From CAVONB01 sp963697205 (GTDB lineage Bacteria; Pseudomonadota; Alphaproteobacteria; Rhizobiales; Hyphomicrobiaceae): 64,000 bases of DNA. A program made the position numbers and the translations under genes. The notes beneath the pieces are model-generated. The model saw only the letters and a program-made list of their open reading frames with translations, had not been told where the DNA came from and made no database searches. Positions 25,789 through 34,402 of the stretch are shown here, piece by piece (the stretch's first letter is position 1; each line of letters begins with the position of its first letter). The stretch is from contig CAVONB010000013.1 of assembly GCA_963697205.1 (NCBI GenBank), positions 186,001-250,000 of the forward strand, written 5' to 3'.

Positions 25789-28200
25789 TCACTTCCGCGA
25801 CAACCGGTCGCCGAGTTCCGCAATCGCACCTGCGACCGGTTCGAACGTCATCACAACGCGGTGCGTGCCCGCCGGCACCGGGACCGCGCGGAACAGCACA
25901 TTGGCGCGCTGGATCGGCACCGGCCTTCCATCGACGCTGGCCCGCCACCACGGATGCCACACGTCGTTGAGCACCACGTAGCCCGGCCGCTCCGCCTCGA
26001 CCTCTATCTCCACCCGCGTCGTCTCGTAGACCGGCATGTTGACGCTGCCAGCCCCACTCTGGTCGAGCACCTCGTAGTCGATCGGCCGCTCCGGAAGCGG
26101 ATGCATCATCGGCGTGAAGCCGGCATCGACGCTCGCCACCGCCAGCGGCATCGCGGCCGGTGGTGCTTCCAGGAGAACGGTCTGCACGGGATCAAAATTG
26201 GGCCATCGTCCGGTTCGCACCAGCGTGTCGAAATCCGCGCGCTGCCATCCCGGCACGAACATCGCGCGCGGCAGCACGTTCTCATTCTCGTAGACGTAGG
26301 CGTCCTTCGTCACCGCGACCAGCGGCAAGGCGCCAGGTGTGAGCGAGGTATCGATCTGCTCGATGGGCACGGGGGTCGCGATGTAGCGCAAGCCCATCAT
26401 CCGCGCGAGCTCGGAGCGATAGGACGGAAAGAGAGGTGAAAAGCGCCGTTGATCGGGCCCCGCGATCGTGTCGCCGGCGCCAAGCGCCTCCGACACCGTC
26501 CTCAACCGAAGTGGATTGTAGCCGAGCACGTGGTCGAACCCGTGGATCAGCGCCGCATTCGGCCACTCAAACCCAAGGCCGGCCAGCTCGATCCGGTCAC
26601 GCCACGGCGAGCCCTCCTGCCAATCGAGGCGCCTTTTCAGCTCCGCCACCGTTTCGTTGCGCGTCTGCGGATCGAGAAACTCGAACTGCGCTTCCGGCAG
26701 CGCCGTCGACTCGTTAGGTCCGTTGTTGAACGCCAGATCCGCCGTCGTCAGAGCCGCGACCGCGGCCACGGCCACCCCCGGCGATGGCCGCCACCTGACC
26801 AGCGCCGCAGCCAGACCCGCCGCCGCAAGCGTCCAACCCACCGCTGCCGCAATCGGTCCAGCCGCATCCCCGGCATGTCCGTGCACGACCGCGATCACAA
26901 CCGCCAACGACAGCACCGCCAGCACGCTTGCGGCTTCCCCCACGCGCACGAGCCGTGAAGCGGCGGGCAGCGTGCCCGCGACACAACGGTGGACGAGATA
27001 CCCACCTAGGATCGCAGCAATAGCACCCACGAGGAACGTCGCATCGGCCGGCCGGCGGAACGCGCCGACACCGGGTAAAACGTCGAACGCGAGCCCGAAC
27101 ACTGGCGTATACCGGCCAAGCGCATATGCCAGCATGAACAGCCCGGCCAGCGTCAGGAACCGCACCTCGCGCGCCCACAGCAGCCGACGCCAGATGCCGA
27201 CCGTCACGATCAGCACCGCCGGCAGCGCCCCCAGATAGATCTCGCTCATGTTCTGGGACAGGTACCACTCGTCCGCCAGCCACCGCTCGCTGTAGGGCCC
27301 CCAGTAGTCGACAGCCGGGCTATGCGCACCATAAAGATCGCTAACGAGACCCGTCAGCAAGGAAGCGGGATGCAGTGACCCGTGCAAGGCCTCGCCGAAC
27401 GCGATCGCCGGTCGCGTCGAGGCCGTCGCAAACAGCCACGTCATCAGCATCGGCAGCGCCAGCAGAACCAGTCCGACCACCGCGCCAGCCGAAAGGACCG
27501 GCAGGAGCGTGCGCACCCCAGCCAGCGGCCGCCCGCCCACCACGATGTGCGAGACGACCAGTCCCGCCAGCACGTAGGCCCCGAGCAGCGCCACCTGGTC
27601 GGGCTCGACCAGCATCAACGCCGAGGCCGCGCCTGCCGCCGCGCCCCACGCCATCGACCGTCGCTCCAGCGCGCGCCCCAACAGCCAGAACGCGATCGCG
27701 AACATCGCCAGCGAGGCTACCTGGCCGATATGCTGCACGCGCCACGCCGCCGACGCGCCGAACGCGAACGCCAACGCGGCGGCAACGCCGCCCGCGGGAT
27801 GCCAGCCGCGATCGCGCGTATACGCGAACACACTGGCCGCACCGACCAGCAGGAGCCCGAACACGTAGGCGTCGACGAGCCGGAATGTCGGGTTCTCGAC
27901 CAGCCACGCGAGCACGATCGCCGGCGAAAAGATCAGCGACTGAGGGTCCGCGATCTGCGGTGTGCCGCCGAAGACGTACGGTGCCCAGAATGGCGACTGC
28001 CCCGCGTGCAAGGCCTGCGCGAGAAACTGGATCTGCGCCTGGAAGTGCGCCTTCGCGTCGTAGGGGATCGTGTAGGAGCCGAGCAGCCAAGGGCCAGACA
28101 GCACCAGCCAGCCAGCTGCCAGAAGCAGCCACGCCAGACGCACAGGTGTGATCGCTGCGCGCGCGCGCTGCAACAGGGGCATGACGCTCATCTCTGCCAA
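25789..28200 (-). CDS. Large polytopic membrane protein (YfhO/glycosyltransferase-like architecture)
   Basis: An 803-residue protein with about 12-14 membrane helices over residues 18-500 and a soluble C-terminal part (500-800) with strand-rich segments such as VEAERPGYVVLNDVWHPWWRASVDGRPVPIQRANVLFRAV. The first exported loop contains YTIPYDAKAHFQAQ and FWAPYVFGGTPQIADPQSLIFSP, acidic and aromatic as in GT-C enzymes. The ending matches YfhO-type proteins. It probably modifies a surface polymer using a lipid-linked sugar. Start ATG 28200 or 28191. Confidence 0.7.
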   Translation of the reverse strand: MAEMSVMPLLQRARAAITPVRLAWLLLAAGWLVLSGPWLLGSYTIPYDAKAHFQAQIQFLAQALHAGQSPFWAPYVFGGTPQIADPQSLIFSPAIVLAWLVENPTFRLVDAYVFGLLLVGAASVFAYTRDRGWHPAGGVAAALAFAFGASAAWRVQHIGQVASLAMFAIAFWLLGRALERRSMAWGAAAGAASALMLVEPDQVALLGAYVLAGLVVSHIVVGGRPLAGVRTLLPVLSAGAVVGLVLLALPMLMTWLFATASTRPAIAFGEALHGSLHPASLLTGLVSDLYGAHSPAVDYWGPYSERWLADEWYLSQNMSEIYLGALPAVLIVTVGIWRRLLWAREVRFLTLAGLFMLAYALGRYTPVFGLAFDVLPGVGAFRRPADATFLVGAIAAILGGYLVHRCVAGTLPAASRLVRVGEAASVLAVLSLAVVIAVVHGHAGDAAGPIAAAVGWTLAAAGLAAALVRWRPSPGVAVAAVAALTTADLAFNNGPNESTALPEAQFEFLDPQTRNETVAELKRRLDWQEGSPWRDRIELAGLGFEWPNAALIHGFDHVLGYNPLRLRTVSEALGAGDTIAGPDQRRFSPLFPSYRSELARMMGLRYIATPVPIEQIDTSLTPGALPLVAVTKDAYVYENENVLPRAMFVPGWQRADFDTLVRTGRWPNFDPVQTVLLEAPPAAMPLAVASVDAGFTPMMHPLPERPIDYEVLDQSGAGSVNMPVYETTRVEIEVEAERPGYVVLNDVWHPWWRASVDGRPVPIQRANVLFRAVPVPAGTHRVVMTFEPVAGAIAELGDRLSRK

Positions 28201-28616
28201 AACCTGAGCGTCAATGTGACGGGACCAGCGACCCGCCGCCCACGGCCCACACGGCGTCCCTCACGGCGATCGTCGTGGCCAGGCGCGTGGCGGATGGCTC
28301 CACACCCCTCGGTACGCTGGGCACTCATCTGGCTTAGGTCCCTCCCGCCGTCACTTGTTCCGGGCGGCTCTGTTCAATCTCCTAGCGGAAACCCCTGAAG
28401 GCCACCAGAGGGCAGGCACGTGCCAACTCATTATCCAACTGCACCGCCGATCAAACCCCGCTCTGCCCAATTCCCGCCCAGGTTCTCCAGGTACGCCGGC
28501 AACGACCGGCTCGACAGCAGCGTCTATTCCCCTAGAACGGCGGTCAGCACACCGAACGCGTGCGACCCCGCGCCCGGCACCGGCACCACCGGCCCCGAAG
28601 ACGAAGAGAGCACCCC
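28201..28616. other. Intergenic region, nothing recognised
   Basis: About 415 bases between divergent genes for two membrane proteins. It must hold both promoters, but I see no clear box, repeat or RNA. Open frames crossing it have no coding character. Confidence 0.5.
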
Positions 28617-29240
28617 ATGCCGCGCTTCTGGCAGGCCCTGGTCACACTGATCGGCCGCGTGCTGTCGATACCCCTAGCGCTGCTGCTGCTGTTCGAGGAG
28701 TGGGGCTGGAAACCACTGGCCGCCGGCCTTGCCACGCTCGCCCGCTTGCGCCTCATCGCCAGGCTCGAGACCCTGATCGCGGGCCTGCCGCCCTACGCTG
28801 CACTCGCCGTGTTCGTGCTGCCAAGCGGCCTCTTGTTCCCCGTCAAGATCTTCGGCCTCTACCTGCTGGCCAAGGGCCAAGCCCTGCTCGCGGGCCTATT
28901 GTTGGCCGCGGCAAAGGTCGTGTCGACGGCACTGGTCGCACGGCTGTTCCAGCTGACTCGCCCCGCGCTGATGCAACTCGCCTGGTTTGCGGGACTCTAC
29001 GCCTGGTTCGTGCCGTGGAAAGAAGCGGTGTTCGCGCGTATCCGCGCATCCTGGGCCTGGCGCTACGGGCGGATGGTCAAGGCGCGCGTGCGCCAGGAGA
29101 TCCGCCGGGCCTGGCAGCGCTGGCGTCCCGCCCTGATGCCCCATCTCGAGCCCTGGCGCATCGCCGGCCGCGCCGCCGTCTTGCGCTGGCGTGTTTGGTC
29201 GCGAAAACGCCGCCGGCTGCCCCGCGACGGGTCCCCCTAG
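28617..29240 (+). CDS. Hypothetical membrane protein
   Basis: A 207-residue protein from ATG 28617. It starts with a short amphipathic helix and LSIPLALLLLFEEWGW, followed by a helix pair (PPYAALAVFVLPSGLLFPVKIFGLYLLAKG and LLLAAAKVVSTALVARLFQLT). A strongly basic C-terminal third (RIRASWAWRYGRMVKARVRQEIRR...) is probably cytosolic. No domain name is recalled. It is convergent with hemB across a short hairpin. Confidence 0.65.
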   Translation: MPRFWQALVTLIGRVLSIPLALLLLFEEWGWKPLAAGLATLARLRLIARLETLIAGLPPYAALAVFVLPSGLLFPVKIFGLYLLAKGQALLAGLLLAAAKVVSTALVARLFQLTRPALMQLAWFAGLYAWFVPWKEAVFARIRASWAWRYGRMVKARVRQEIRRAWQRWRPALMPHLEPWRIAGRAAVLRWRVWSRKRRRLPRDGSP

Positions 29241-29314
29241 CGGGCGGCATCAAACGAACGGAGTCGAGCCGACGTCACTCATGGCAGCACCACGTCCGGT
29301 GTTCCCCGCCGATG

Positions 29315-29332
29315 TTTGGCCGTCAGGCCAAA
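29315..29332. terminator. Hairpin between convergent genes
   Basis: TTTGGCC-GTCA-GGCCAAA: seven perfect base pairs with a four-base loop, between the membrane-protein gene (ends 29240) and hemB (ends 29353). A-rich and T-rich flanks on both sides could serve as a two-way terminator. Confidence 0.5.
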
Positions 29333-29352
29333 GTTTGCGACCGCGCGCCAAT

Positions 29353-30441
29353 TCAACCTTTGAGCACCTTTGCTGCCATCGGCGCGAAATAGGTGAGCAC
29401 CCCCGCCGCGCCCGCGCGCTTGAACGCCATCAGGCTTTCCAGCATCACCCGCTCGCCGTCGAGCCAGCCACGCTCCGCCGCCCCGGCCAGCATCGCGTAC
29501 TCGCCCGACACCTGATAGGCGAATGTCGGCACGCCGAACGTCTCCGACACCCGGCGCACGATGTCGAGATAGGGCATGCCGGGCTTCACCATCACCATGT
29601 CGGCGCCCTCCGCGATATCGAGGGCGACCTCGCGCAGCGCTTCGTCCGTGTTGGCAGGGTCCATCTGATACGTGCGCTTGTCGCCCTTGAGCGTCGAATT
29701 CGAGCCGACCGCATCGCGGAACGGGCCATAGAACGCGCTCGCATACTTGGCGGCATAGGCCATAATCTGCGTGCTCGTGTGCCCGCGCACCTCCAGCGCC
29801 TGTCGGATGACGCCGATCCGACCGTCCATCATGTCCGACGGCGCGATCACGTCGCAGCCCGCCTCCACCTGCACAAGCGTCTGCTTGACCAGTGCTTCGA
29901 GCGTCTCGTCGTTCATGATCTCGTCGCCGCGCATCAGCCCATCATGGCCATGACTTGTGTAGGGATCGAGTGCCACGTCGAGCACGATACCGATGTCGAG
30001 CCCCGCCTTGCGCACCGCACGCGTCGCCCGGCACACGAGATTGTCGGCATTGAACGCCTCGCGCGCATCCTCCGTCCTGAGCTTGGGGTCGGTGTAGGGA
30101 AACAATGCGATCGCCGGAATGCCCAGGCCCACGGCCTGTTCCGCGGCCGCTACCACCAGATCGACCGAGATCCGCTCGACGTTCGGCATCGAGGCGACGG
30201 GCACGCGCGTGTTGGTGCCTTCCACGACGAACAGCGGCCAGATCAGATCCGCCGGCGTCAGCACGTTCTCGGCAACGAGTCGGCGCGACCAGCCGGTGCG
30301 CCGGTTGCGCCGCATACGCACGCCCGGAAACGCGCCGCCAGCGCCATCCCCGCCCGAGACCTTGACGCTCGACCGGGTGTGACCGCCGCTGTCGCTGGTG
30401 GTCGTCTGGCTGACGTTGATGGAAGTCCGGCGGATCGACAT
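29353..30441 (-). CDS. hemB: Porphobilinogen synthase (5-aminolevulinate dehydratase)
   Basis: A 362-residue protein from ATG 30441 (GAGG upstream). It joins two 5-aminolevulinates into porphobilinogen. Schiff-base lysines lie in KRTYQMDP and MVKPGMPYLD. The metal-site loop reads ALDPYTSHGHDG, with Asp where zinc enzymes have Cys, the pattern of Mg-dependent bacterial enzymes. FRDAVGSN and YQVSGEYAM are typical. hemA, which makes its substrate, lies 5.6 kb away on the other strand. Confidence 0.96.
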   Translation of the reverse strand: MSIRRTSINVSQTTTSDSGGHTRSSVKVSGGDGAGGAFPGVRMRRNRRTGWSRRLVAENVLTPADLIWPLFVVEGTNTRVPVASMPNVERISVDLVVAAAEQAVGLGIPAIALFPYTDPKLRTEDAREAFNADNLVCRATRAVRKAGLDIGIVLDVALDPYTSHGHDGLMRGDEIMNDETLEALVKQTLVQVEAGCDVIAPSDMMDGRIGVIRQALEVRGHTSTQIMAYAAKYASAFYGPFRDAVGSNSTLKGDKRTYQMDPANTDEALREVALDIAEGADMVMVKPGMPYLDIVRRVSETFGVPTFAYQVSGEYAMLAGAAERGWLDGERVMLESLMAFKRAGAAGVLTYFAPMAAKVLKG

Positions 30442-30588
30442 GGCACGCCTCGTGGGGGAACTGGATCGGTCTGACAGCAAGGATCAGGCTCGACATTGAA
30501 CCGCCGTCCCACCCCGCGCAAGACACGACCGCACGGCGCGAGCAACACGCGACTGCCCCTTGAGGATGATGCAAGGAAACAGCGGCGC

Positions 30589-31842
30589 CTACTTGCAGTA
30601 GCTGCCCGAACGCCGCTCCGCCATATCCACATGGAAGTGGTTGCGATGGGCGTTGTTGGCCTCGGGACCCAACACCGTCCCGAAGATCTCGCACGCGGCC
30701 TCATGCCCCTTCCTGAGGAACAACTGCTCACCGTTGGGTGGCAACGGCGCGGGCTGGGCCTTCTTACGCTTGGGCCCGCCCAGCCGGCTCGGCGGAGAGA
30801 ACGACAACAGCCGGCCCGGCCCCGTCCCCTCGGGCTCTTCGCGCTCCTCCTGCGCAGCCGGCGGCGTCACCAGCCCCACCGCACGGCCGACCGTGCCGAT
30901 CGTGGAGCGCAGGCTGCCCGTGGCCATGTCCGCGGCCGCGCGAGACGCGCCGACCGCTGCGGCAAACGACCCCGCCGCCGACGCGCTGTCGCCCCCAGCG
31001 CTCGTGCCCGGCTGCGTCTCCGCCACCGCGGCGCCTGCCGCCATCGGCACGGTGCCCACCACCGCTGTGGGACTTGCCACCTGTGGCGTCGGCGCCTTGG
31101 CCGCCTTGCGCGCTGCGGCCGCCTCCGTCGACGCCGCCATCAGGATCTCGCGCCGGGTGGGGCCCCAGTCCGCCAACAGCGCTGCGTCCTTGCCGCCCGC
31201 CGTCACGAAGCCGCGGATGTCCAGCGCGTTAGCCCGGCCGTGCTCCGACAGCCGCGTCTTCGCCCGCCCGTAGGCGTTGCGGCACGAGTACGAACTCATC
31301 ACTTCAATCTTGATCACCGGCGAACCGATCAGCGACCGCGCCAGCGGCTGAAGATCCCGGCGCAGCCACGTGTGCATCGCCGCCAGCATGTCGCAAGACA
31401 CGATCGCGGGCGGCGACAGCACCACGGCCGGCGACGTCCCAATGCTGCGCACCTCGAGCGGGGCAGGGGAGCCGCAATCGCCCTCCTTGAAGGGCTCGAC
31501 CTTGCTGTAATCCGCCTTCAGCCCCTTCAGCAGCACCGCGCACCGCGCTTCCGCCACGATGCGATCTTCCGCCGCCCAGGCCTGGGCTGCCTTCGTTGAT
31601 ACGCGGTCGGTCTTCGGTGCGCGCGCCTTGATGTCTGCAGCCGTCAGCGGCCAGTTGGCTTCGGGCTTCGGCGCGGGCCGCAAAGCCTCCGCGCGGCCAG
31701 ACTCTGCTGAAAGTGCCGCGGAGCCTGCGACCGCAGACGACAGGACAGCGAGCCCCAAAGCTCCGCGGTGCGCGAAGGCGCGCGCCCCCAGGAATCGGTT
31801 GTTCAACGTCGGCCCCCCGTGCTGTGATGAGCGCCACAGCAT
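30589..31842 (-). CDS. Extensin-like C-terminal domain protein
   Basis: About 417 residues from ATG 31842; TTG 31806 would place the start right before the signal helix (HRGALGLAVLSSAVAGSAALSA) and is an equal choice. The exported protein has an extensin-like domain: CDMLAAMHTWLRRDLQPLA, SSYSCRNAYGRAKTRLSEHG, ANALDIRGF, and after an Ala-rich insert HRNHFHVDM near the C-terminus. The H/D pattern resembles metal-dependent peptidoglycan peptidases of the LAS type, so a cell-wall role is likely. It lies upstream of hemB on the same strand, 147 bases apart. Confidence 0.8.
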   Translation of the reverse strand: MLWRSSQHGGPTLNNRFLGARAFAHRGALGLAVLSSAVAGSAALSAESGRAEALRPAPKPEANWPLTAADIKARAPKTDRVSTKAAQAWAAEDRIVAEARCAVLLKGLKADYSKVEPFKEGDCGSPAPLEVRSIGTSPAVVLSPPAIVSCDMLAAMHTWLRRDLQPLARSLIGSPVIKIEVMSSYSCRNAYGRAKTRLSEHGRANALDIRGFVTAGGKDAALLADWGPTRREILMAASTEAAAARKAAKAPTPQVASPTAVVGTVPMAAGAAVAETQPGTSAGGDSASAAGSFAAAVGASRAAADMATGSLRSTIGTVGRAVGLVTPPAAQEEREEPEGTGPGRLLSFSPPSRLGGPKRKKAQPAPLPPNGEQLFLRKGHEAACEIFGTVLGPEANNAHRNHFHVDMAERRSGSYCK

Positions 31843-32033
31843 CCGTCGACACGGCCGCACCGCGTCGACGAATCGTTTCCAAAGTGTCACTCCGACGCCG
31901 CCTCCTGTATACGTCCAAAATGTGGCACACCCTCCAAACACCGAGGTCGGCCGCCGCCGCATGCGCCGACCACGCCGCATCTCCACCGCTCATCAACAAG
32001 CAGCCCACAGTCACGCCGCACGACGAGCCGACC

Positions 32034-33128
32034 ATGACGACCACCGCGCCTCCCCACACCAACGGACTGGCAATCGAGCAACGCGGCGCACTCATGCAAG
32101 TGACCCTCGATCGCCCCCGCGCGCGCAACGCTCTGACGACGGCCATGCGCGCCACGCTCGCCGCTGCGCTGCCGAATGCCGCGCGCGATCCCCAGATCTA
32201 TGCGGTGGTGATCCGCTCGGCGGTGTCGGGCGTGTTTTGCGCGGGCGGCGACATCCGCGAGATCACGGCGTGGGGTCGCTCGGATCCCGGCCGCGCGCGC
32301 GACTCCCTACGCGAAGAATATGGGCTGAACTGGCTGCAGGAGTGCTTCTCCAAGCCGACCGTCTCGCTGATCGACGGCCTGGTCGTGGGCTCCGGCGTCG
32401 GCCTCACCCTCTACGGCACCCACCGCGTCGCCGGCCAGGGCTACCGCTTCGCCATGCCCGAAACCGCGATCGGCCTCTTCCCCGACGACGGCGTCACCCA
32501 CGCGTTCGCCCGCATGCCCGACGAGATCGGCGTCTACCTCGGCCTCACAGGCCGCGCCATCGACCGCGCTGACGCCTACGCGCTGGGCCTCGTCACCCAT
32601 TGCGTCAATGCCCCACTGTTTGACGAGATCGCTACCCAACTCGCCGACGCCTGGCCGGTCGACCCAATCCTCGACGCCCTCCACATCGCCCCCGGGGAGG
32701 GCACGCTCGCCCCCCTGGCCGCCGTCATCGCCCGGTGCTTTTCCGCCGCAACCGTGGAGGAGATCTTTGGGCGTCTGGAGGCCGAAACCGGCCCCAATGC
32801 CCCATGGGCTGCAGGCGTGCGCGACGACCTGGCCAAACGCGCGCCACTGTCCCTCAAAGTCACGCTGCGTCATATCCGCGAGGCCCGCCGCCGCGAACTT
32901 CGCGAGACGCTCGCGGTCGACTACCGGCTCGGCTGCCGCTTCCTGGAGGATCACGACTTCTACGAGGGCGTGCGCGCCACGCTGATCGACAAGGACCACG
33001 TGCCCCGCTGGCAACCCCGGACGCTCGATGCGGTCAGCCCTGAGCGCGTGGCGGCCTATTTCCGCCCGCGTGCCGGCGACGAGCTCGATTTGCCCACACG
33101 CACCGACATGCAGGCCGCCCGCGTCTGA
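32034..33128 (+). CDS. 3-hydroxyisobutyryl-CoA hydrolase-like (enoyl-CoA hydratase/isomerase family)
   Basis: A 364-residue crotonase-fold protein. The length and motifs fit HIBCH-type hydrolases rather than short enoyl-CoA hydratases: FCAGGDIREI (oxyanion-hole loop), DGLVVGSGVGLTLYGTHRVA, the PETAIGLFPDDG segment and a C-terminal DYRLGCRFLEDHDFYEGVRA. In valine breakdown HIBCH frees 3-hydroxyisobutyrate, whose later product propionyl-CoA would enter carboxylation by pccB. The gene stands alone and is divergent from the extensin-like gene. Earlier ATGs exist in frame but precede no conserved sequence. Confidence 0.82.
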   Translation: MTTTAPPHTNGLAIEQRGALMQVTLDRPRARNALTTAMRATLAAALPNAARDPQIYAVVIRSAVSGVFCAGGDIREITAWGRSDPGRARDSLREEYGLNWLQECFSKPTVSLIDGLVVGSGVGLTLYGTHRVAGQGYRFAMPETAIGLFPDDGVTHAFARMPDEIGVYLGLTGRAIDRADAYALGLVTHCVNAPLFDEIATQLADAWPVDPILDALHIAPGEGTLAPLAAVIARCFSAATVEEIFGRLEAETGPNAPWAAGVRDDLAKRAPLSLKVTLRHIREARRRELRETLAVDYRLGCRFLEDHDFYEGVRATLIDKDHVPRWQPRTLDAVSPERVAAYFRPRAGDELDLPTRTDMQAARV

Positions 33129-33431
33129 AGCCCTTGGCCCACGCCCGCGCTTGTCGTCCATGTACGATGGCCGGAGCGGCTCCCAGGCGATCACCCAGAC
33201 CGTCCAAGAGGTCCCGTCGCAGCCGCAAGGGCCACCGCCGGCCACGGCCCCCGCGAAGAAAATCGGCATGATCGCCAACAAAATTCCTTCGCATGTCTAA
33301 CAACCCCATAATCAAAGGGGCCGTTACTGTTCTTTTACTATATCTATTCAGGTAACTTTTATGCCTTTGCCTTAGGTTGCCCTCATAACCCGGGAAACAC
33401 CGGGATGTGCGTCAGACAGTGAGGCAGAGTA
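33129..33431. other. Intergenic region with AT-rich promoter area
   Basis: About 300 bases ahead of the ldtR-like gene. Positions 33320-33370 are unusually AT-rich for this DNA (TTTTACTATATCTATT), the likely promoter of that gene. A frame for 46 residues (33160-33300, plus strand) and an antisense frame are open, but neither has support. Confidence 0.5.
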
Positions 33432-33941
33432 ATGAGTGTTGCGTATGATGTGGCGCGCCCGCGCGTGCCCGCTGCCGATGAGGCATTCAAATCCGAGTAT
33501 CTCCAGGCGCTTCGCCTGGTCGAGCGTCTCCACCGCTTGCTGCTCGATGTGATCAAGGACGAGTTCGACCGCCAGGGCGGCTCCGACCTCAACAGCGTCC
33601 AGGCGCTGCTGCTCTATAACATAGGCGACAGCGAGCTGACCGCCGGCGAGCTCAAGACACGGGGCTACTATCTCGGCTCCAACGTCTCCTACAACCTGAA
33701 GAAGCTCGTCGACATGGGCTACATCCACTACAAGCGCTCGGAGACCGACCGGCGCTCGGTGCGGGTAAGCCTGACCGACAAGGGCCTGGACGCCTGCGAA
33801 GTGGTCCAGCAGCTCTATCAGCGCCAGCTGGCGTCTGTGGAAGCCGTCGCCCAGATCACCAATGACGACTTCCGCACCCTGAACCGCGCCCTGGTTCGCC
33901 TGGAGCGTTTCTGGTCCGATCAGATCCGCTATCGCCTCTGA
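33432..33941 (+). CDS. ldtR: MarR-family regulator, LdtR-like
   Basis: A 169-residue protein. Winged-helix features: helices from YLQALRLVERLHRLLLDVIKDEF, SVQALLLYNIGDSELTAGELK, recognition region YLGSNVSYNLKKLVDMGYIHYK and wing SETDRRSVRVSLTDKG. The sequence closely matches LdtR, described in Liberibacter and Sinorhizobium as an activator of an L,D-transpeptidase gene. An L,D-transpeptidase gene follows 460 bases downstream on the same strand, which supports the call. Ligand sensing is expected in the dimer interface. Confidence 0.85.
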   Translation: MSVAYDVARPRVPAADEAFKSEYLQALRLVERLHRLLLDVIKDEFDRQGGSDLNSVQALLLYNIGDSELTAGELKTRGYYLGSNVSYNLKKLVDMGYIHYKRSETDRRSVRVSLTDKGLDACEVVQQLYQRQLASVEAVAQITNDDFRTLNRALVRLERFWSDQIRYRL

Positions 33942-34402
33942 GCGACCGCGACATCGCCCTTTCGAGGGACATAGCGAAAGCCGCGGAGCCGGGGGGCGAC
34001 GCGGCTTTCGCCGTGTCCGCACCGCCAATGTTCCCCCCGCCCAACCCGCCTTGTCCGCTCCCGCCAGCCCCTATGTGGCGGGCGCGCACCACGGGATCTC
34101 CTACCGCTCGACGCGCAAACTTCCCCGCTTCCCAACCCCACGCGGTTCGCGCACTGTCTCCGAAGATCACCGGCCACCCTTCGGCGCCGGCTTGACCACG
34201 CCGGGTGTCGCCCCGCGCACGGACATTGCCACCGCGACCCCGAAGGTCGCCAAGCGTTAACCACTTCCCCGCTAGCCTTTTGCCCATCGTCGGCAGCGAT
34301 TCGCCCTTGAGGCCATGCCGCCGGCACCCGAGACCCTGAAGCGGCGGCCCCGATCCAGGCTGCACTACGACGCAACAACAGAGCCAGCCAGAACAGACGC
34401 GG
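33942..34402. other. Intergenic region between ldtR-like and L,D-transpeptidase genes
   Basis: About 460 bases. It starts with a strong hairpin (33975-34010). A 69-codon frame (34051-34260) is open but has no ribosome site or familiar pattern. Near 34255 GTTAACC occurs, a possible CtrA half-site. The promoter and any LdtR operator of the transpeptidase gene should lie at 34260-34400. Confidence 0.5.
33975..34010 (+). terminator. Hairpin after ldtR-like gene
   Basis: Perfect 11-base arms CGAAAGCCGCG (33975-33985) and complement (34000-34010), loop of 14 bases, 33 bases after the stop. No T-run follows, so ending may need Rho or may only protect the 3' end. Confidence 0.65.

Noticed and set aside
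33160..33300. Possible 46-residue peptide before the ldtR-like gene
   Set aside because: No ribosome site, low-complexity Pro/Gln composition and no family recalled.
34051..34260. Possible 69-residue protein between ldtR- and ldtP-like genes
   Set aside because: No ribosome site, Pro/Arg-rich and lying over a likely operator region.
34255..34261. GTTAACC as a CtrA site
   Set aside because: Only a half-site; no second TTAA at seven-base spacing, so it is not listed as a feature.
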